This document shows, in pieces, positions 1-12,340 of a DNA stretch of 64,000 nt (its first letter is position 1; the number at the start of each line of letters is the position of its first letter). The position numbers were made by a program, and so were the translations under genes. The stretch is from contig JAOBSW010000991.1 in NCBI GenBank assembly GCA_026214975.1, positions 1 through 64,000 of the forward strand. Direction: 5' to 3'. The stretch is from Gentiana macrophylla (Eukaryota > Streptophyta > Magnoliopsida > Gentianales > Gentianaceae). Under the pieces are notes generated by a model. It was not told where the DNA came from. It worked only from the letters and a program-made list of their open reading frames with translations, and did not search any database.

Positions 1-59
1 TCTTTATATGCCTTTGTGTGTCATGTTGGCCCAAACTTGTTACAGGCCCATATAAAGTT

Positions 60-665
60 GCTAAAACTTAACATAGCCGCTGCAAACAAGCTCGTGTTCA
101 GCTCGTTAGTGTTTGTGATTGTTTGTTTGTTTAGCTTAGCGAACTAAGCTTGAACAAGATTATAAGCTTGTTTCCTAAACGAACCAACACGAGCTTGGCT
201 CGCAAACGTTCGATTATATTCGCAAACCAAGTTATATAGATGAACCAATATACAACCCTACTCAGATGATAAGCCATATTTTCATCTAATAGATACTATA
301 TTTAGAGTAATTTTATAAAGTTCTTCTATTACGTTTTTCTGTAATATGATGATGTTTGAAATTTTTTGTATAATTTGTTATTTATGCGTGCGGACCTGAT
401 TTATGTACCTTAACGAGCTTGGCTCAAAAAATACGTTTAACGAGCTAAACTCAAACACAAGCTCGAACATCGTCTTTAAACGAGCGAGCTTGAACATAAT
501 TTATTGTTTGTTTATTGAACAAACGGTCATGAACAAGCTCGTGACCTAAATGAACCAAGCTTGAACATAATATTTTGTTCATTTATTAATGAACGATCAA
601 GAACGATCAAGAACAAACTCGTGACCTTAATGAACACGCAGTTTGAACAACAAATAATCGGCTCG
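60..665. repeat. Dispersed AT-rich repeat with GAGCTTGAAC / GGCTCGTT motifs
   Basis: The stretch is built from many imperfect copies, in both orientations, of motifs such as gagcttgaac, acgagctcg and ttgtttgttt. An imperfect duplication of about 75 bp is visible: 'gaacaagctcgtgacctaa' near 530 recurs as 'gaacaaactcgtgacctta' near 610. It ends in 'ggctcggctcgttaaaaccc'. Elements of this composition are common non-coding repeats in eudicots, but I cannot assign a family and I see no clean terminal inverted repeat. No gene is visible in it. Confidence 0.5.
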
Positions 666-915
666 GCTCGTTAAAACCCTTGGGTGTGTAGAAGTGTTTG
701 ATATGTTAATTATCTATCTCCCCATCACCTTAAGCTTTTGGGAAAGATGGTAATTCAACAATATATAGTTGAATTTATATATCCTTGGGCATATATGTAG
801 ATGAACAGATGCGTAGATGTACTTAAATTGATATATTTATGCGTTAGTTCTTTTAGTGTAAAGTGCATGCCATAGTGCAAATAATCCTAATATATATATT
901 GGAAATTTATTGCAG

Positions 916-3900
916 TGAGGTGACTGAAGACGAATTAGCAGCTTCAAGTAACTTAATAAAAGATGAATCTCTTTCCATCTTTAACATTACATAGAAAGCA
1001 GTTTGGTGGCAAATATGCAATATCATCAAAAGAGTTCAATAGTGAAATGGTAATTCTGCCACCTGTAATTCTGGTTCCACACTTTCTTTATGTATTTTTT
1101 TCACCATTCGACCAAGTAGTAGATGGGAACAAGACGTTGTTGACCAAGTAGTAGATGACTGTTTACATGTAAGCTTCAGCACGTGTGAACCTGAAGGTGT
1201 CTAATTTCTCTCAGGTTGGAGCTAAATCGCGCAATATTGCATTTCTCAAAGAAAAAGTTCCATCGTCCATAGGGATTCCCACCTCAGTTGCCCTTCCATT
1301 CGGCGTTTTTGAGAAAGTTCTCACAGATGATTTAAATCAGGTTTTAATTCTGTTTGATGCTTGCAATTTTAGTATTTAAATACTTAAGAGATTCTTTTTA
1401 AAATCTAAATATTATACTTCAATTAGGCAGGGTGGTATGGATGAACTACGTTGTTGTTGAGGAGAAATGTGGTCATCGAAACCTGAGCTCACCTTTGAAA
1501 TGTTAGATATGTTAAAAAAGATTGGAAGTCAAAAGGGACGTCAAGATTGTATATGTTCTCTGTTCCTTTCCTTAATCATATTGGTAGGAAAGGATGTAGA
1601 AAAAGTGGCCATGCATCTCACCATGTCAACAGTACAAAAAATTAGTCAACAGTACTTGCTTTTGAACTATAATTTTTTCATGTGAACACTACAAAGGGTT
1701 GAACAATTTTTTCCTCCACTGTAAATTGCATTTTTCTTATCTAGTATGAACTTTTTTCTTCAGTTTAAGATGCAAATAACTAATATGTATTGATAATGTA
1801 GATGAAGGGCTAAATAAATTTTGTGCATAAAGTCATTTTCAGATATATTGTGTATTAATATAGTGTGGACAATTGTGAAACTGCACGTTTATCTGTCTGG
1901 ATCTGTATCTTCTTTCCTTGCATACTTAGCAGAATATTTTATGGGTTAATTTCTTGGCCTGCACTGTATGTAATATGTCCTGTGTTGTGACATGATTTAT
2001 GTTTGATATCTTAATAGGTTTTCATAGTTTTACTCCATAATCGTGTTTGATTCTGTCAGGAAGTGGCTGCAGAAATTGGAACTTTGAAAACCAATTAAAT
2101 GAGGGTGACTTTCAAATCCTTGCAGAAATTCATGCAGGACAGTTTTGAAACTCTTGGCACCTCCCCAGCTGGTATGCTTTCTGCGTCATATGCTTGCTGG
2201 TTGCTCTTTGATTTTTATTTTTCATTTTTTTTAATTTAAAATTTAAGTAAGCTCCTATGGGGTAGTACTCTGTTTCTGGTTTCTATTCATCTACTTGATT
2301 TTCTTAGACACGTAAACAGTTATTTGCTTGATGTTTTTATGGTTCTTTCATCTATCCATGTGCAATTGGTAAAAGAAATTGTCCTTCTTGTTATTTATAA
2401 AGCTATGCGTTTTATCATATTCAGTCCAGCTCAAGTTGGAACTTTTCCTGAGAGTTTTCAGGTGAAGGAGCTTAAAGACAAGATGCAAATGTCCGGCATG
2501 CCTTGGCCAGGTGATGAAGGACAGGATAGATGGGAACAAGCATGGATGGCTATAAAGAAGGTTAGGGATTCTTCTTGCTCAGCACATAGGAACAGTTTTA
2601 GTTGTCGGCGGTTTCTATACTGTTGAAGTGCAATTATGCTTAAATTACATCCGTCTCAATATATTTGAGGTTATTTTATGCAAAGTAGTAAGCATGATGC
2701 TATAGTGGTCAATTTATCTTTTCTGGCTTATTTTTAGTCACTGTTTGGAGTATATTTTCCTTGATGCCGGTGTTTTGTCTCTCCCAGGTATGGGCATCAA
2801 AGTGGAACGATAGAGCATACTTAAGCACTAGAAAGGTGAAAATTGATCATGATTCGCTTTGCATGGCTGTCCTTGTTCAAGAGGTAATAAATGCTGATTA
2901 TGCATTTGTCATCCACACTACCAACCCGTCCTCTGGTGACTCATCAGAAATTTATGCTGAGGTAACACTCTCTCTGTTCATTTTTATATAGGTGTTTTGT
3001 GGTTAGTCTATACAAGCCAAGACTATAGGTTATTAGATGTTACCTGCGGATCATTGTGAAATATACTTCCCATATGTTAAATTACTTATTCTCTACCTCA
3101 GCAAATGGGAAATGTAAGAAAATAAAAGCAATTGAAGACTAATCATCTGCTATAAAGTGTTCTACTTGATTTAGTCTCTTGATATCATCTGAAATACATG
3201 TCCATTTTCCTCACTTTCTTTTTTTGTTGAATAAATAGGTGGTGAAAGGCCTTGGGGAAACCCTAGTAGGAGCTTATCCAGGTCGTTCATTGAGTTTTAT
3301 TTGCAAGAAGAACAGTCTCGACTCTCTCAGGTGTGTAAACAAAATGTTCAACCTTTAGTGACCTATCTGTTTGTCGCTTCATTAATAATTATCTTCAGAT
3401 ATCACATCCTTTCTCTTAGACACTGGTGAAAATAGTTTAACAGGGAGGCAGATTAGACTGCAAAAGGGCAACAAAATACGATGTTTTGGGTGGAGGAAAG
3501 AGCTCCTCCATAAACTCCACATAGTTACCATACTTTGCAGCATTACACTTTATCCAAAGAGTTCCTACTGAGTGATGGCGTATTAACATTAGTTTTGGCG
3601 AGTTTTCACGATTAAACTCACTAATCAAAAGAACAGGCATAAAAATAAGTTTAAGGTTCACTACTACAATAAAAAAATGCTAAAATTGTCATTTTTTTGT
3701 TTTCCATTTCGAATAGCATGGTAATTGACAGATTAGTGATAAATTCTGAAATTGGATAAACTTTAATGAAAATCAATATTCCCCAGCCTCAAATAAGTGT
3801 CCTTTTAGCTAGGTGTTCTTGTTCGAAATAAGTATCATTATAGGAGTTTAGGAAACATTAGCCTATATTCTACCAAAATTAGCCTTATCTACTGCTCTCA

Positions 3901-5548
3901 ATTTAAGATGAAAGAGAATATATGGTTGTTAAGAAGAAAGAGAATAGTGGGTTGTTAAGATGTTTAAATTAGATAATTCCTGGTTTTCATAATGTTTTGT
4001 GCAAATTACTATAATGACACTTACTTTAGGATGGGGAGTAATGAAAAAAATATTATGAGATTCGGGGCTGTTTGTTAAACCTGTTTAAAATCTGAAGTTA
4101 TATCGTAAATAACTGAATGGTTTAAGTGTTGAAATTGGTTAGAGTATTTGATAACATTACTCGTCTGAAATCTTGAAATAGTTATGTTTACAATTTATTT
4201 TTTCGTCATAATAAATGTTTTCTTTTAAAAATAAAAAAAATTTAACACAAACATGAACGTGGCGATAGTTTTGCATTTTTCAGTGATAAGTGGTCACACA
4301 ATCGCTGAATCTTTTGTAAAGAGATTCAGATAATCTTAATAAAAAAGTGGTCCCTTAATTTTTATCAAACAACACTTTAACCGCCACTTAATATTTGAAT
4401 AAGTACTTAATTGTGTTATATATGTCGTATATAGAAAAATAATAAGATGCGACAGTCAGTTTTCCTTTCATCTGAGAGGGGCCAGAGAGAAAATTTACCA
4501 TTCAAACGTAAAAGAAGAGTTACATGGGTACCAAATATAAGTGTACTATATTTTGTAGAGAGACTTTATGGTGCAGCATCTTGTAAGAAGGTTGTACCAA
4601 GTGACATACATTAGAGCCTCTCATTTTTACTCTCTTTCACATAATACACTTTTATCGTGTGTGAGAGGTTAGAAATGAATGGTTGTAATGTATACCACTT
4701 GGTACAACCTTGCTACAACGGTTGTATTATAAAATTTGTCTATTTTGTATCTTGTACCTGTGAATTGTGCTCACGATATTTTTAATATGAACAGGTATTG
4801 GGTTACCCTAGCAAGCCCATAGGACTGTTTATAAGACGGACTATAATCTTCCGATCTGATTCTAATGGTGAAGATCTGGAAGGTTATGCTGGAGCAGGCC
4901 TTTATGATAGGTAAAGCTTGGTGTATTTGTATGTTGATGATGAGATACTAACTTTTATGGACTTCCATTTTTTAAGTTTTTGTTACTCAAGACTGTCAAT
5001 TTTTTATAAAGTTGCAATAGATACGTTCGGCCTCTCCATTGTTCACTCAGTTTGCGCCTTTTTCTCAAAATTTATGTACAACATTTAAAGTATGAGGTGA
5101 AAAAATCCATCTTTAAACATAGTGGGCCGTGAAAACTGAAAACCCCCTCTCTGATGATTCAGTTTTCTTGAGTGATAAACAGGATTTATCCTTTAGTACA
5201 TAGCTAACTTATTGATTACATGCCTCTCAACCTTGTTATAGACTTTGTATGCCTCTAGTTTTTGTTCTTTTGCCACTGGCAAAAGGAAAATTAAAAAGGT
5301 TGTGTTTTTCTTTTGATCTTTTTTTCCTTCCTGTTGGCAGTGTCCCAATGGATGAAGAGGAGGAAGTGGTTCTTGATTATTCATCAGACCCCCTGATAAT
5401 TGACGGTAACTTCCAGCAACAAGTTCTCTCAGGCATAGCCCGAGCAGGCAGTGCAATCGAGAAGTTATATGGAGGAACTCCTCAAGACATCGAAGGTGTG
5501 GTGCGTGATGGCAAGATTTATGTTGTCCAGACAAGACCACAAATGTGA
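916..5548 (+). pseudogene. GWD1: Alpha-glucan, water dikinase (R1/GWD), C-terminal exons, frame-damaged
   Basis: GWD phosphorylates glucosyl residues of starch in plastids, which allows starch breakdown. Visible exons: 916–1049, 1215–1340, 2060–2171, 2462–2560, 2788–2961, 3239–3330, 4795–4910 and 5341–5548, all joined by GT–AG introns. Together they give the C-terminal nucleotide-binding (PPDK_N-like) region, with GAKSRNI, GIPTSVALPFGVFEKVL, MPWPGDEG, QAWMAIKKVWASKWN, RSDSNGEDLEGYAGAGL and the usual end VVQTRPQM. The catalytic-histidine exon is upstream of the window. Frame breaks occur before RKQFGG (near 977–995), twice in the 2060–2171 exon, and at the end of 3239–3330 (92 nt where 93 is expected). 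Several lie at short homopolymers, so sequencing error is a real alternative to gene decay. The family call is firm; functionality is doubtful. Confidence 0.9.
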
Positions 5549-5796
5549 GCTTCTACTCTTTTTTTCGTTATTATTTAGACCATGATAATTTCTTGATTTT
5601 ACGCTTTGTTGCAACTCTAGAAACCTGAACATCCAGGGTTATGAGACTATTATTTTACGATTGAAAAAGAGATTGTTATTTATCCATTGCCAATTACCCA
5701 TACTTGTTTCATTAAAGATATAGTGCCAAAGAGTTGTCTTGTAGTTGTACACGAAATTCCCTATGAGGCATTGATCTACCCATTCCTTTGTTGAAA

Positions 5797-5970
5797 CTAC
5801 TCGTCATGCCAAGTGGGAGAAAAACCATAAAATAACGGTAAATAATAGAATTGATAAAATAATGGTAAATAAGATAGTGGAGTAAATAAAGCTCCAACTG
5901 GACGCGAATGGATCCATATCCAAACAGTGCCTAAGGGATTTCTATGGATATAGATCCATTCGCGTTTGGA
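5797..5970. mobile_element. MITE-like fragment with 21-bp hairpin
   Basis: Positions 5902–5922 and 5945–5965 form a near-perfect inverted repeat (20 of 21 bases), with the loop at 5923–5944. The flank at 5815–5885 ('aataatagaattgataaaat', 'ggtaaataag') resembles the right half of the MITE at 11903–12260. It is probably a relative or truncated copy of that family; the termini are not defined. Confidence 0.5.
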
Positions 5971-7497
5971 GTATGAACCACAAGCATATTCCAATCTGTT
6001 TTTGTATCAGACCTATGAATCAAAGGGCCACAATTTCTGGGTCCGAGGAGGCAACTGATATAAACATGACTCAAGTGGAATGACATGTTATCTATGGGCT
6101 TCAATGATGGCTCATTATCTTTTAAGGGCTCAATGACCGTGCCGTCTTTTATCTACAACCCCTTGACATTTGATCATAGACATGTGGCGAGACCCTACTG
6201 ACTAACCACAAGGTTACTCTGCATGCCTACCACCCTGTACAAGCTCGGTCATGAATCCTAGTTCGATCCTCTGGGTGAGACATACGAGTTCTTGACTCTT
6301 CATTGCTTGAGGTGAGTTGTTTTGATCTTATGACTAAGGCCTCCTACAAGGTCGAGCTCAGAGTGCATGTCAAGCACGCTTCACCTTTCTTGATAATGAT
6401 TATGTTCTGAAGTAACGGGTCAACAATGTTGGCTACCTTACGATCGACCTTCATGCCATGATCGACTAAATGTATGTACGGAGCAAGCGTTCTCACTCTC
6501 TTCCCCACGAGTGCACATTTTGTGCCATGATTTCTCTAGGTATTAAATGCCTTCCTAGATAGGGCTATAAATGTCCCATTGCTTTCATAGCACAAAGGCA
6601 TGCTCGGCATATATCAAGCCAACACCTTACAAAAACTGGTCGTATATTTGCATATTTAAAAAAATCTTGGCAAAAGTATGAACGAATCGAACCGCCTAAA
6701 AGGTTACATAAGCGATATAAAATAAAATATAAAAACAAAAACAATAAACTAGCATGTACCGAAGGCTAATTACCTGGCAATGCAGGCAGGAAGGTGTAGA
6801 TTTTATTATCAGTCAAATACAGGTAAATTAATACGCAGGAGTATTTACGCTTTAGCAGGTGACGCTCAGATAACTATCTCGGCATTAATCCTTCGATGAA
6901 ATTATCAAGACTAAAAGGTATGACTTCTCCCAACAAGATTACAAGATCTACAAGCAATAACCCGGCAGATCTCAGCATATGTCGATCAAAGTTCCTCCCA
7001 CTCAGACCAACCTTTGTTGGTAGGGGTATTCTTTTCAATAGTTAATATTAGCATTATTAGCCATAGCCGTACTAATACTTACTTTTACTTTTAAAAAAAA
7101 AAATTCTGATTTTATTGACCAATATAAACAAAGTACTTATATGCGCAACCAGGTGATCATGAACTTTCATAAAATGAATAGTGATTTTTCATCAGAGCAA
7201 TATATTACTGGCTGTTGCATGAGGAACATCATCATGATGATGTAATGTGGGTTTGGCCCAAAGGATGATGATGCAAGCATGCTACCATCCACAGGATGTG
7301 GGTGCGAAAACATCCTTTCCTAATTCCAATGTCCTCACTCCCTCTAGCAAACTTTGTTATCCATTTGGCTAAAGGTAAATATTATATTGACACTGTCCTT
7401 TTGATACAATCATTGTTTAAACTTACTGGTTAACCTTTTTGCATATATTTGGTGATGGCGTGATGCAAAGCAAGGCATATTACACACATACATACGT
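5971..7497. other. Intergenic, no gene recognised
   Basis: I find no coding exon, RNA gene or complete repeat here. A 'gggctataaatg' motif near 6562 looks like a promoter TATA box, either from an old LTR or by chance. The region 7081–7115 is A-rich. No feature can be supported further. Confidence 0.4.
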
Positions 7498-7862
7498 ATA
7501 TAGAAACAAAAAGACGAAATAAAATGCGGAATTCTAGTTAATTAGAAAGTAATCAAGTTACAAAATATTGATGGTAAAGTATTTATAGATGATACTCCTC
7601 CCAATCGGTTATAACAGAAATAGTGATTCATCTCAACGTGTTGTAGCTGCGTTTTCTTCTCAGTTGTGTTACCTCAACCGTTCTTCTCAACTGATCCGGT
7701 AAGTATCAAGTCTGAACTAGTCTACTCATATGATCAGCTTCAAGTCTAAATTTCTTCTTCTGATATGAACTTCAAGTCTGAGTTTATTCTTCTGGTCTAA
7801 AATCAACAGAACACATCCTCCTATCGAACCGGCATCTTCCACCCATAATATATATGTCAACA
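7498..7862 (-). mobile_element. LTR of Copia element A (3' LTR)
   Basis: It matches the LTR at 17044–17423 along nearly its whole length, including 'aacggttataacagaaatag'-type and 'cttctggtctaaaatcaaca'-type stretches. The internal-side end is '...tatatgtcaaca', which reads TGTTGACATATA on the minus strand and mirrors TGTTAACATATC at the other copy. It is followed at 7863–7885 by a C-rich stretch that reads TTGAGGGGGTGT on the minus strand, as a polypurine tract should. The outer end is degraded: the expected terminal TGTTGAAATTC is missing. Confidence 0.8.
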
Positions 7863-7885
7863 ACACCCCCTCAAGCTGGGGAATA
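7863..7885 (-). other. Polypurine tract of Copia element A
   Basis: On the minus strand this reads AGCTTGAGGGGGTGT and directly abuts the 3' LTR. It would prime plus-strand DNA synthesis. It supports the minus-strand orientation of element A. Confidence 0.7.
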
Positions 7886-7895
7886 CATATACGAT

Positions 7896-8330
7896 CAATT
7901 TTGTGAAATATTGATTTCTTCCCACAGAACCATCAATTTTGTGAAATATTGATTGACAGAATTAGTACCTTCAGCAGATGCATCTCCTCAAGAAGATCTG
8001 AAAGCCTCAAGGTATCAACATTAGAAATTCTTGCAAAGAAGATTCTTCCAAACTGCATGTGCACTCTAAATACATCAAGCTTTGTGCAATGGTGTTCTCC
8101 ACAGAATTCAGAATCCATGATCTTACTATTGTATCACACTGTCTCCATGCATGAAAATCTGCTGAATCTATTTCTGGCCTTTTGATTGTTCCGTCTATGA
8201 AGCCAATCTTATTCTTGGTGATTAACACCATCTCCATAGATATCTTCCATGAATTATAATTTTTGCCATTCATCAATGGCTGGTCAAATACCAAAGATGG
8301 ATTTTCATTGGGATGGACATATAACGGACT
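7896..8330 (-). pseudogene. Copia family B gag N-terminal fragment, truncated
   Basis: The minus-strand reading 8294→8007 contains DQPLMNGKNYNSWKISMEM and KNKIGFIDGTIKRPE, the N-terminal Copia gag signature. It then frame-slips through ENTIAQSLMYL. It is nearly the same as the gag at 12341–13014, and the 5' leader at 8331–8550 also matches the leader at 12970–13165. Translation should continue left, but the sequence runs into the purine tract and LTR of element A. So this is the remnant of a second family B copy sharing the LTR at 8566–8841. No capsid function is expected. Confidence 0.8.
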
Positions 8331-8565
8331 CTGAGGGACTTATTTCTTGTTTCTTAGTCGCCATGGCTATCAAGAACTCCAAATTCTTATCAAAACAATG
8401 ATATATCAATGAAAACGATCAAGAAATGACCTAAAAGGAAGGAAACACTCACGCTTTACTCTCAAGAAACCGAAGACGCAAAAGATGAAGAACACTCTCA
8501 AGATTCTTCAAAAATCGAGAAAACGCAGAAACGCTCGTAAATTCGTAAATTTCGCCTCGATACCA

Positions 8566-8841
8566 TGATGAAGTTTATAGAATTATAAACCAAAGTAAAA
8601 ATGTAATTATTATAGATGTTACAAATTAAGTTTACAATGCAAATTTGGTGATCACGAGGTATTTATAAATGCATACACCTCATGGATCGCTTAGAAGTAA
8701 GTTACAAGCGGTTACAAAAATCAGAATCGAATAACCGCTTTCTACATTACACTACACTAGATTACTCAAACAGGCCATTGTGTCTTCATATCGCCGCCAG
8801 ATCGTGTCTTCATATTATCGCAGGATGTATCACCGACTTCA
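8566..8841 (-). mobile_element. LTR of Copia family B, copy 1
   Basis: A 276-bp LTR, TG...CA in both readings, equal in length to copy 2 at 14893–15168 and closely similar ('aagttacaagcggttacaa', 'ctacattacactacactag'). On its left the minus strand reads TGGTATCGAGGCG directly after the LTR end, a primer-binding site like plant initiator Met-tRNA (TGGTATCAGAGC). On its right lies the 3' end of pol. It therefore serves one unit as 5' LTR and the other as 3' LTR. Confidence 0.85.
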
Positions 8842-9418
8842 CTCGTAATCCAAACGTGCCATTAAGGACTAGGTTATTTTCGCTGGGAACAAGATGCCTT
8901 GACCAGGGTTAGTCTTCAAATACCTCAATAACTGTGGTGTCGCTTCATATGATTTTGGTAGAGAAGTGTTCAAGAATTGACTTAGTCGCCTGGACCGCAA
9001 AGGCAATGTCTGGTCTGGTAAAAGTGAGATAGATGAGTTCGCCGACTAATGATCTGTATGCTGTATTTTCTTCCAAATGTGGTGAATCACCATGTTGTAG
9101 AGTTTGCCTAGACTCCAAGGGTGTCTTGGCAGGTTTTGCTCCTAGAAATTCATATTCTTCAGGAGGTTAAAAGTGTATTTTCTTTGAGAGATTGATATGC
9201 CTGCAGGAGTTCTAGAAGCTTCAATACCTAGGAAATATCTCAATTTTCCAAGATCCTTAATAGTAAACAGCTGATGTAGGGCATCCTCGACTCTTTGAAT
9301 CAATCGCTTCATTTGGGCTTTTTCTTTATGATGTCATTTACGTAGACCAGCAAAGCAATAATAGATTGTCCTCGACCTTTTGTGAACAAACTGTGGTCAT
9401 TCTTAGATGAATAAAACC

Positions 9419-9961
9419 CTAAGCTTCCAAGGGCTTAGTTAATTTGCAATTCCATTGTCTGCTGGCTTGTTTGAGACCATACAATGATTTAGTGAGTCTG
9501 CAAACTTGATTTGGTTTAGTTGCTGCACAACCTGGGGGTAACTGCATATATATTTCTTCATGCAAATCTCCATGTAGAAAGGCAGTGTTGACATCCATCT
9601 GATGTAGTTGCCAATTATTGGCTGCTGCTGCTACTACAAGTAAAGCTCTAACTGTAGTAATCTTGACAACAGGAGAAAATGTTTCTTGATAATCAATGTC
9701 ATATGTTTGAGTGTAGCCTTTTGCTACTAGTCTTGCTTTGTATCTCTCTACTGAACCATCAGGATTATTTTTGATTCTGTATACCCACTTGCATCCTATG
9801 AGTTTCTTCCCTAGGGGTAGATCAACTATTTCCCATGTATGAGTCTTTTGTAGAGCTTCAATTTCTTTTTGCATTGCTTCTTTCCACTCATCATGCTTGA
9901 TGGCTTGATTGTAAGTCTTAGGCTCTTTAATGGAATCAATGACATTGATGAATCCGGGCAT
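9419..9961 (-). pseudogene. Copia B reverse transcriptase N-terminal domain
   Basis: An open block of 180 residues with Copia RT signatures: [65 protein letters not shown] and [13 protein letters not shown]. The YVDD motif would lie further left, in the frame-broken part near 9330, where GLRK*HHKEK-like sequence is read. This is the best-preserved block of element B. Confidence 0.92.
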
Positions 9962-10252
9962 ATTCTCGTGAAAGGTTTTTTCGATTCATGACCTCACTCA
10001 AGCCAGTGTGAGTCTCATCGAATGTATGAGCACCACCTTGATAAATGGTTGGTGCTTTTCTAACCCATATGGATCTTCTTAATTGTGTTTGTCCATGTGC
10101 CTGGCCGATCATAAGAGCATGATGTGCATGAGATGCCTTGGTCGCAGATGATCCCAGAAACTGACCGGGTCGACTCATTCACAGATCATCAAAACTATCC
10201 ATTACTTGTAAAGGAACGGCATATCGGCAAGATATCTAGCCTTACCTAATAC

Positions 10253-10456
10253 CTATTGAAATAGAGGAAAATAAGTTTCATAGAATTGAGTATTTCTAGC
10301 AACAAAAATATCTTTGTTTGTAATGTCCAATAAGATAGCACCCTTAGTGGTGTTTGAATTTCCAAGGTAGACATAAGTCCTACATCTTAAAACAAACTTG
10401 GTTCTGTAATGTTGAAGTGTGCAAGAGAAGACCAAGCATCCAAAGACTTTAAACAC
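10253..10456 (-). pseudogene. Copia B integrase–RT linker
   Basis: The minus strand encodes FKVFGCLVFSCTLQ, RTKFVLRCRTYVYLGNS and KDIFVARNTQFYETYFPLFQ, the conserved Copia block between integrase and RT. It aligns with the block at 34000–34170 of element G and 56900–57080 of element H. Confidence 0.88.
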
Positions 10457-10599
10457 AAAGTAACTGGTTTGGTGCCATAAAGCATCTCATGCGGGTGCTT
10501 TTCTTCAAAGATGGTGTAGGTGTGTCATTAATTAATTTTACAACATGTAAAAGACAAAAGCCCCAATACTCAATGGGCAAATTACTCTGGAACCTCAAA

Positions 10600-11243
10600 C
10601 TCCTGGCAACATTCAGCGGATGCTGATGTTTCCTTTCAACAATACCATTCTGTTATGGTGTGCTGACACAGGATGTCTGATAGATAATACCCTGCTGAGC
10701 ATAGAAATCAGTGAGTTGAAACTCAGCTCCATTGTCAGATCTAATTACTTTTATAATTTTGTGAAATTGAGTAGAGACAACAAATTTATGCCTCATAAGA
10801 AAAACCCAAGTAAATCTAGAAAAGTCGTCTATAATAGTCAAAAAATATTGTTGTCCATTGTGAAGATGGTGTCTTAAAGGTCCCCAAATATCTATGTGAA
10901 CAAGATCAAATATAGCATTCACAACAATAGTACTCAAAGAAAAATGATTTTTCTTTAGTTTTTCCATAAGACAAACATAACAAAGGTCATGATTACAAAA
11001 CTTGACATCAGCAGACTGTGAACTAATAACTTGCAATCTCTTATCTGGCAGGTGTCCTAGTCTGTAATGCCATAAAAGAGCATCATCTAATCTATCAGAT
11101 AAGGTGTGATTCTCTACAACATTTGCAACAGTGAGTCTTATTGGTTGATCCACTACATATAGGCCTCTGTGTAACTCAGTTGAACCAATCGCTTTCTTAT
11201 TCTTGTCCTGCAAAACACACTTGTTAGCTGAAAAGACAGCCAC
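10600..11243 (-). pseudogene. Copia B pre-integrase and integrase core
   Basis: ALLWHYRLGHLPDKRL and CYVCLMEKLKK mark the H-H-C-C zinc-binding pre-integrase domain. DLVHIDIWGPL, FLTIIDDFSRFTWVFL and IRSDNGAEF mark the DDE core, with its first two aspartates in HIDIW and RSDNG. Next to CVSTP the frame stops at a TAA where Q-x-N-G-x-x-E-R usually follows. Confidence 0.9.
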
Positions 11244-11902
11244 ATCTTTTGTATGATTAATAAAGGAAGGTAAAAATAAAGGTTATACTTAAAACCATGA
11301 ATGCAAAATACATAATGTAGACTAGTTAGCAGAGGATTGACACTAACTTGTCCTATATGTGTTACTGTAAAACATTATTTCCATTAGGTAATCCAATTTT
11401 ATTCTAGATGAAGGTTTGGGATTGCTTAATAGATTTAATGATCCTACAATGTGATCTCAGAGCACTGTGAGTCCAAGATCCATTGTATAGATCTTACTAA
11501 ATTTAGATCACATGTCCCTCAGAGTAAGTGAGTAATGTGTGACAATCTTAGCCTGGTTGGCCAACAAAAATCCCCGCTGCCTGCAGGAGGATCAACACTC
11601 AGAGAGCCATCGACTTATCAAGTTGTTGTGGCAAGAAGATTTGGGAACCCCGCCCGGCTTGAACTATTTTGGTCCCGATCTCCTTCTGCTAACTGTTCTT
11701 CCTCTATGAAATTAGCCCTTTTTGACTTGAAACCAGGAGGATAGCCATGTTTTTGTAATGAGTCTCTTTCAAGATAACCATTGAATCCACAAAAACTGCA
11801 TTGAATCTTGAGATTCTTAGGTATGGTATTTGCGATGAAGATGCAGAGTTAGGTCTCATTGACTAATTGATTTTTCCTTGTCAATTTTTTGAGACAAGAG
11901 AA

Positions 11903-12260
11903 CCATGGCTCCGTTTGGTTTTGATCGATTGGATCCATTTGGATCCAAGAAAGAGAAAGAATTATAAAATATAGTGATGTAATGATGATAAAGTTGAAAA
12001 GTTGTATTGAAATTTGTGTAGTTAAAGTAATGATTGTTGATTTGAAATATTATATTGAAAAGTAATGGTTAAATAGTGTAATGAGTGTATAAAGTGATGG
12101 ATTAATATTATTTTATTTGTTGATGTTGATTGATTGATGAAAGAATTTATAATAAAATAATAGAATTAATAAAATAACAATAAATAAGTTAATGGGGTGA
12201 ATAAAATATTGGTTTGAGATCCAAATGGATCAACCTAGTCCCAAACCAAACAAGGGCATG
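11903..12260. mobile_element. MITE with about 40-bp terminal inverted repeats, inside Copia B
   Basis: The left end (catggctccgtttggttttg...) and the reverse complement of the right end (catgcccttgtttggtttgg...) match for about 43 bp, including a shared GATCCATTTGGATC core. The interior is AT-rich and non-coding. The GGGCNTGTTTGG-like terminus resembles Tourist-type MITEs, but no clear TAA/TTA duplication is seen, so the superfamily is left open. Confidence 0.75.
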
Positions 12261-12340
12261 TAATCTTGATTTTTGGCCCTATTAACTATATATAATTTAT
12301 GTCTTTCAAATTTACTGGCCATTGCAAAGGCATCATGAAT

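Noticed and set aside
1467..1685. 72-codon frame inside the GWD region
   Set aside because: Lies in the intron 1341–2059 and matches no GWD sequence.
8007..8294. Functional small gene encoding a gag-like protein
   Set aside because: It is the truncated start of a Copia gag next to its own leader and LTR, nearly the same as 12341–13014, and frame-broken.
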